Of a stretch of 55,290 nt of DNA, positions 52,270-55,290 are shown in pieces. The notes beneath the pieces were generated by a model that saw only the letters and a program-made list of their open reading frames with translations, was not told where the DNA came from and did not search any database. Numbering within the stretch: position 1 is the first letter of the stretch; each line of letters starts with the position of its first letter. The DNA is from Rossellomorea vietnamensis NBRC 101237. Its GTDB lineage: Bacteria; Bacillota; Bacilli; Bacillales; Bacillaceae_B. A program made the translations under genes and the position numbers. The DNA lies in NCBI RefSeq assembly GCF_001591825.1, contig NZ_BCVQ01000024.1, positions 1 to 55,290 on the forward strand. The letters run 5' to 3'.

Positions 52270-53076
52270 ATGAGCGATTTACTTTATTTATACGGTTTAA
52301 TTCCGACAAAAGAATCAAACAAAGAAAACCTGCCTTCCATGAAAGGGTTCGATGGAGAAAGCGAGCTTTACCCGATTGAAATTGGTGACGTGACAGCGAT
52401 TGTTTGTGATTTGCCATCAAATGAATACTCCGAAGAGACCATTAAGGACAAAGTCGATAATGACATGGACTGGCTTCAGGAAAAGGCGTTTCATCATCAC
52501 GAAACGGTATTGATGGTATCGAAGTTGTATACCATCATCCCCTTGAAGTTCTGTACATTATACAAAAACGAGGATAGCCTCAAGGCGACGATAGAAGGCA
52601 ATCGAAACAAGCTGGAAACGACTTTTGATCAGCTGGATGGTAACGAAGAGTGGAACGTCAAGATCTACTGTGACGATAAGCTGCTGAAAGAACAAGTAAG
52701 TGAAAACAATCCATCCATCGAAGCCAAAAGGAAAGAAATCAGCGAATTACCAAAGGGGAGGCAGTTCTTTGAGAAGAAAAAAATCGATCAGCTGATCGAT
52801 CGGGAACTTGAAAACGAAAAGAACCGCCTTTGTGAAGAGGTTCATGAAAAGCTGAAAGAACACTCCCTACATGGGAATATCAAAAAAAATTGGAGTAAAG
52901 ATGTAACAGGCCGACAGGAACATATGGCTTGGAATAGTGTATTCCTCCTTCCTGCGTCCAAAGTAGATGAATTTGTTGAAGAAATAAAGCAATACGAAGA
53001 AGAACTGGGACACGCAGGTTGGAAAATTGAAGCATCCGGCCCTTGGCCACCTTATCATTTTTCTAGTTTTTCTTAA
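52270..53076 (+). CDS. gvpL: Gas vesicle protein GvpL
   Basis: A 268-residue paralog of GvpF. LLYLYGLIPT starts the first domain, TVLMVSKLYTIIPLKFCTLY marks its end, and the C-terminal motif is GWKIEASGPWPPYHF. It belongs to the same assembly group as GvpF and GvpG; in haloarchaea GvpL links several accessory proteins. Four bases separate it from gvpG. Confidence 0.96.
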   Translation: MSDLLYLYGLIPTKESNKENLPSMKGFDGESELYPIEIGDVTAIVCDLPSNEYSEETIKDKVDNDMDWLQEKAFHHHETVLMVSKLYTIIPLKFCTLYKNEDSLKATIEGNRNKLETTFDQLDGNEEWNVKIYCDDKLLKEQVSENNPSIEAKRKEISELPKGRQFFEKKKIDQLIDRELENEKNRLCEEVHEKLKEHSLHGNIKKNWSKDVTGRQEHMAWNSVFLLPASKVDEFVEEIKQYEEELGHAGWKIEASGPWPPYHFSSFS

Positions 53077-53099
53077 TCATAAAATAAGGAATGAGAAAT

Positions 53100-53375
53100 A
53101 TGACAGTCAGAGAATCAATCGAGAACAAAGATATAGCCCTAATTGATATTTTAGATGTCATTCTCGATAAAGGTGTGGCGATCAAGGGAGATTTAATTAT
53201 ATCCATTGCAGGTGTCGACCTCGTGTATCTGGATTTGCGAGTGTTGATTTCCTCAGTAGAAACATTGGTTCAACATAAACAAGGAACGCGTAAAACCGTA
53301 ACATCCGATCAATTCGATCAAGAAAGGGAGGGATTGATTCATGCAACAGGCCAGCGGGACAAATGGGCGAATTAA
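53100..53375 (+). CDS. gvpS: Gas vesicle protein GvpS (GvpA-like)
   Basis: A 91-residue member of the GvpA/J/M/S family: ALIDILDVILDKGVAIKGDLIISIAGVDLVYLDLRVLISSVETL. Compared with GvpA it has a longer N-terminus and a polar C-terminal tail. Minor GvpA-like proteins probably nucleate or cap the shell. The ATG at 53100 follows AAGGAATGAG; the ATG at 53091 touches that site. It overlaps gvpK by 35 bases. Confidence 0.94.
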   Translation: MTVRESIENKDIALIDILDVILDKGVAIKGDLIISIAGVDLVYLDLRVLISSVETLVQHKQGTRKTVTSDQFDQEREGLIHATGQRDKWAN

Positions 53376-53625
53376 TTTCGACCCGGAAAAAGCAGAACAA
53401 GGATTGGCACAGCTAGTATTGACCGTTGTAGAACTATTAAGGCAAATTGTTGAGAGACATGCGATGCGGCGAGTAGAAGGCGGTACGTTAACAGATGAAC
53501 AAGTAGAGAATCTAGGCATAGCCCTAATGAACTTGGAAGAAAAAATGGAAGAGTTGAAAGAGGTATTTGGTCTTGATGCAGAAGACTTGAATATAGATCT
53601 TGGTCCTTTAGGGAGCTTAATGTAA
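53341..53625 (+). CDS. gvpK: Gas vesicle protein GvpK
   Basis: A 94-residue GvpK family protein: INFDPEKAEQGLAQLVLTVVELLRQIVERHAMRRVEGGTL and NLGIALMNLEEKMEELKEVFGL. Mostly helical. Needed for vesicle formation in several bacteria, exact role unresolved. AAAGGGAGGG in the end of gvpS is its ribosome binding site. Confidence 0.96.
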   Translation: MQQASGTNGRINFDPEKAEQGLAQLVLTVVELLRQIVERHAMRRVEGGTLTDEQVENLGIALMNLEEKMEELKEVFGLDAEDLNIDLGPLGSLM

Positions 53626-53644
53626 TGCCGATTAGGGAGGTTAC

Positions 53645-53980
53645 ATGATGGGAATGGAGCATCCGGTACAATCCAACACAATCGTGGATGTATTAGAAAA
53701 GATTTTAGATAAAGGGGTTGTCGTAGCAGGAGATATTACGGTGGGAATCGCCGATGTCGAGCTGCTCACGATCAAGATCCGTTTAATTGTTGCTTCTGTA
53801 GATAAAGCAAAAGAAATAGGCATGGACTGGTGGGAAAATGACCCTTATTTAAGTTCCAAAGCCGCAGATAACAACACGAAAGCACTTGAAGAGGAAAATA
53901 AGAAATTACAGGAACGACTGGAATCACTTGAAAAGAAACTGGATACAAACCGTCTTAATACGGCGGAAACAACAAACTAA
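53645..53980 (+). CDS. gvpJ: Gas vesicle protein GvpJ (GvpA-like with coiled-coil tail)
   Basis: 111 residues. The GvpA-like core TIVDVLEKILDKGVVVAGDITVGIADVELLTIKIRLIVASVDKAKEIG (about 12-60) is followed by a polar linker and a coiled coil, EEENKKLQERLESLEKKLD. GGGAGG precedes the ATG. Proteins of this type are thought to sit at vesicle tips or start assembly. Confidence 0.95.
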   Translation: MMGMEHPVQSNTIVDVLEKILDKGVVVAGDITVGIADVELLTIKIRLIVASVDKAKEIGMDWWENDPYLSSKAADNNTKALEEENKKLQERLESLEKKLDTNRLNTAETTN

Positions 53981-53995
53981 TTGGAGGTTTTACCG

Positions 53996-54835
53996 ATGGC
54001 AGAAAAAAATAATACGCAAAACACAACAATTGAGAATCAAGGACAGGAAAAGAATTCAACAGAAAAGAATTCAACAAATGAGAACAAAACAAGAAGAAGT
54101 GGCCCAATCAAGAGAACTGTAGCTGGAAGTCTGTTGGGAGCGACTGTAGGATACTTGGCAACACCTGAAAACGGAAAAAAACTACTGGACCGTATTGATC
54201 AGGAGAAAATCAAAAGCAAAAGCCTCGACTTCGGGAAAGCGGCAAAAGAAAGATCCAGAAAAGCTGCTGTCACGTTAAAATCGTCAACAGCCAACCTGTT
54301 TAAGCGTGATAAAGAGGAAGAAGCTTCTGAAGACACGGAAACAGCCGTAAATTCAACGGAAACGAACAGCCAGGAAAAAGAGTCGAACCAAGACTATGAA
54401 GCTCTTAAACAGGAAAATGAAGAGCTTCAGAACCGCCTGCAGCAATTAGAGGAGAAAATGAATCAAATTGCCGCAGCGCGTGAAGATGAAAGCGATGATG
54501 AGGAAGACGAAGATGACGAGGAAGAAGAACAAGAAGAAACGTCTTCAAGCAAGAAATCTTCTAAAAAGTCCAAGGAAGAAGCGTCCGATGAAGAGGATGA
54601 AGAAGACGAATATACGGATGAAGATGAAAACGCTGAAGATGAAGATGATAGTGAAGATGAAGAAGAAGCTTCAAGCAAGAAGAAATCAAACAGCAAATCT
54701 GGTTCAAAGGGAAAGAAGCGTTCTACTCGCAAGTCTTCAGCTAAAAGTAAAAAATCTGCAAAAAAAGATGATGATAAAGACGCAGATCAAGACGAAGATA
54801 CAACACTCTCTACCGAAGATGATACTGTAGCTTAA
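53996..54835 (+). CDS. gvpT: Gas vesicle accessory protein GvpT
   Basis: 279 residues. After a polar start it has a YtxH-like glycine-rich segment (TVAGSLLGATVGYLATPENGKKLLDRI, about 36-62) similar to GvpP, and a coiled coil (about 123-150). A long disordered tail (about 158-279) alternates acidic blocks of Glu/Asp with Ser/Lys blocks. GGAGG lies before the ATG at 53996; the TTG at 53981 precedes that site. The tail's GAA/GAT codon richness is a result of its composition. It is the penultimate gene, as in B. megaterium. Confidence 0.9.
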   Translation: MAEKNNTQNTTIENQGQEKNSTEKNSTNENKTRRSGPIKRTVAGSLLGATVGYLATPENGKKLLDRIDQEKIKSKSLDFGKAAKERSRKAAVTLKSSTANLFKRDKEEEASEDTETAVNSTETNSQEKESNQDYEALKQENEELQNRLQQLEEKMNQIAAAREDESDDEEDEDDEEEEQEETSSSKKSSKKSKEEASDEEDEEDEYTDEDENAEDEDDSEDEEEASSKKKSNSKSGSKGKKRSTRKSSAKSKKSAKKDDDKDADQDEDTTLSTEDDTVA

Positions 54836-54854
54836 CGATAAAGGAGATGTGAAA

Positions 54855-55256
54855 ATGAGTGTAGAATCAGGTACAGGGAAGGATAGCATCTTAGAATTTT
54901 TTGTACAGGCATCAAATAAGCATGATTTTTCATTAGACATCACGTTAAACGTCAAGGGAGCTGTCGTAACAGGCACCCTCGTCTCCGCAAAGGAATACTT
55001 CGATTCATTGAGTGAAACCTTTGAGGATGGCAGTGATATAGCTCAGAAGCTGAGTGAGGAGCTTGCCAAAGCCGGGGAATCTGTACAAGAAAACCAAAGT
55101 TCTGAAGCCCACTTTATTCACCTGAAGAACGCAAAGGTGTATTGTGGTGACAGCAAACCGACCCCTTCAAAAGGGAAAATCATGTGGCGTGGGAAACTAA
55201 ATGAAATCGATGGATTCTTTTTAGGAAAGATATCAGAATCGAAAAGTAGTAAATAA
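54855..55256 (+). CDS. gvpU: Gas vesicle clustering protein GvpU
   Basis: A 133-residue soluble protein that begins SVESGTGKDSILEFFVQASNKHDFSLDITLNVKGAVVTGTLV. GvpU of B. megaterium makes gas vesicles cluster by phase separation in a salt- and pH-sensitive way. The ATG at 54855 follows AAGGAGATG; the GTG at 54849 overlaps the site. It is the last gene of the cluster before a terminator at the window edge. Confidence 0.92.
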   Translation: MSVESGTGKDSILEFFVQASNKHDFSLDITLNVKGAVVTGTLVSAKEYFDSLSETFEDGSDIAQKLSEELAKAGESVQENQSSEAHFIHLKNAKVYCGDSKPTPSKGKIMWRGKLNEIDGFFLGKISESKSSK

Positions 55257-55260
55257 TACA

Positions 55261-55290
55261 AAAAAGCAGCCAGGTACAGTAACTGGCTGC
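55261..55290 (+). terminator. Terminator of the gvp operon (cut by the window end)
   Basis: GCAGCCAG (55266-55273) pairs with CTGGCTGC (55283-55290) after a run of As; the T-run would lie beyond the window. Confidence 0.7.

Noticed and set aside
53253..53681. Antisense open frame opposite gvpS/gvpK
   Set aside because: No ribosome binding site, and it is fully explained as the shadow of overlapping gvp genes.
54468..54830. Second-frame open frame of Lys/Met-rich sequence and GAA/GAT repeat tract in gvpT
   Set aside because: It is a by-product of the GAA/GAT-rich codons of the acidic GvpT tail, not a separate gene or a DNA-level repeat.

Overview
The window looks like a chromosome segment, close to the replication origin, of a member of the Bacillaceae (Bacillus/Rossellomorea/Priestia type; genus not resolved). 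The evidence is purA, then a Lys-Glu-Asp-Phe tRNA cluster, then walR-walK-walH-walI-walJ-htrC and rlmH. This order is familiar from Bacillus subtilis. Ribosome binding sites are strong GGAGG types, TTG and GTG starts are frequent, and rho-independent terminators separate the units.

Layout. 1-1610: purA with a PurR-type operator. 1608-5240: a potassium channel gene facing a four-gene set (hypothetical, Cys/Asp/Gly-rich lipoprotein, ATP-grasp glutathionylspermidine-synthase-like protein, DUF350 membrane protein). 5439-6050: four tRNAs. 6109-15875: the WalRK cell-wall regulon core, preceded by a secreted LysM/G5/M23 endopeptidase with a WalR-type box, and followed by htrC, a 52-residue CxxH/CxxC protein and rlmH. 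Seven DnaA-box-like 9-mers cluster at 15035-15396. 16150-18930: a zinc-ribbon protein, a Vsr/DUF559-like nuclease with a C-terminal helix-turn-helix, an intact IS256-family element with an 8-bp target duplication, and four short palindromes around them.

19100-46000 is an accessory metabolic and transport region. It holds a glycine-riboswitch-controlled CycA-type permease, a Gfo/Idh/MocA oxidoreductase, an MFS transporter divergent from a Crp/Fnr-type regulator, dus, a YiaA/YiaB membrane protein, a frameshifted FAD oxidase, and an AraJ-like MFS transporter. These are followed by a lipoprotein with three tandem paralogous membrane proteins, a BceRS-BceAB-like antimicrobial-peptide sensing and detoxification module, a LysR/carboxymuconolactone-decarboxylase pair, and a GntP permease with 3-hydroxybutyrate dehydrogenase.

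45938-47988 is a ParM/ParR-like actin segregation cassette with an upstream array of GTAYAC hexamers that looks like a parC centromere. 48352-55256 is a complete gas vesicle cluster in the order gvpA-P-Q-B-R-N-F-G-L-S-K-J-T-U, as known from Bacillus (Priestia) megaterium. GvpA, B, J and S are shell-type proteins. GvpN is the AAA ATPase. GvpF, G, L, K and R are assembly or accessory proteins. GvpP, Q and T are charged accessory proteins, and GvpU is the clustering factor.

The observations most worth a second look are the chromosomal ParMRC-like cassette beside the gas vesicle genes, the 20-bp-phased CGCAYGAT array at 28357-28465, the palindromes beside the DUF559-like nuclease, the DnaA-box cluster before rlmH, the single-aptamer glycine riboswitch, and the hexapeptide repeats in GvpQ.
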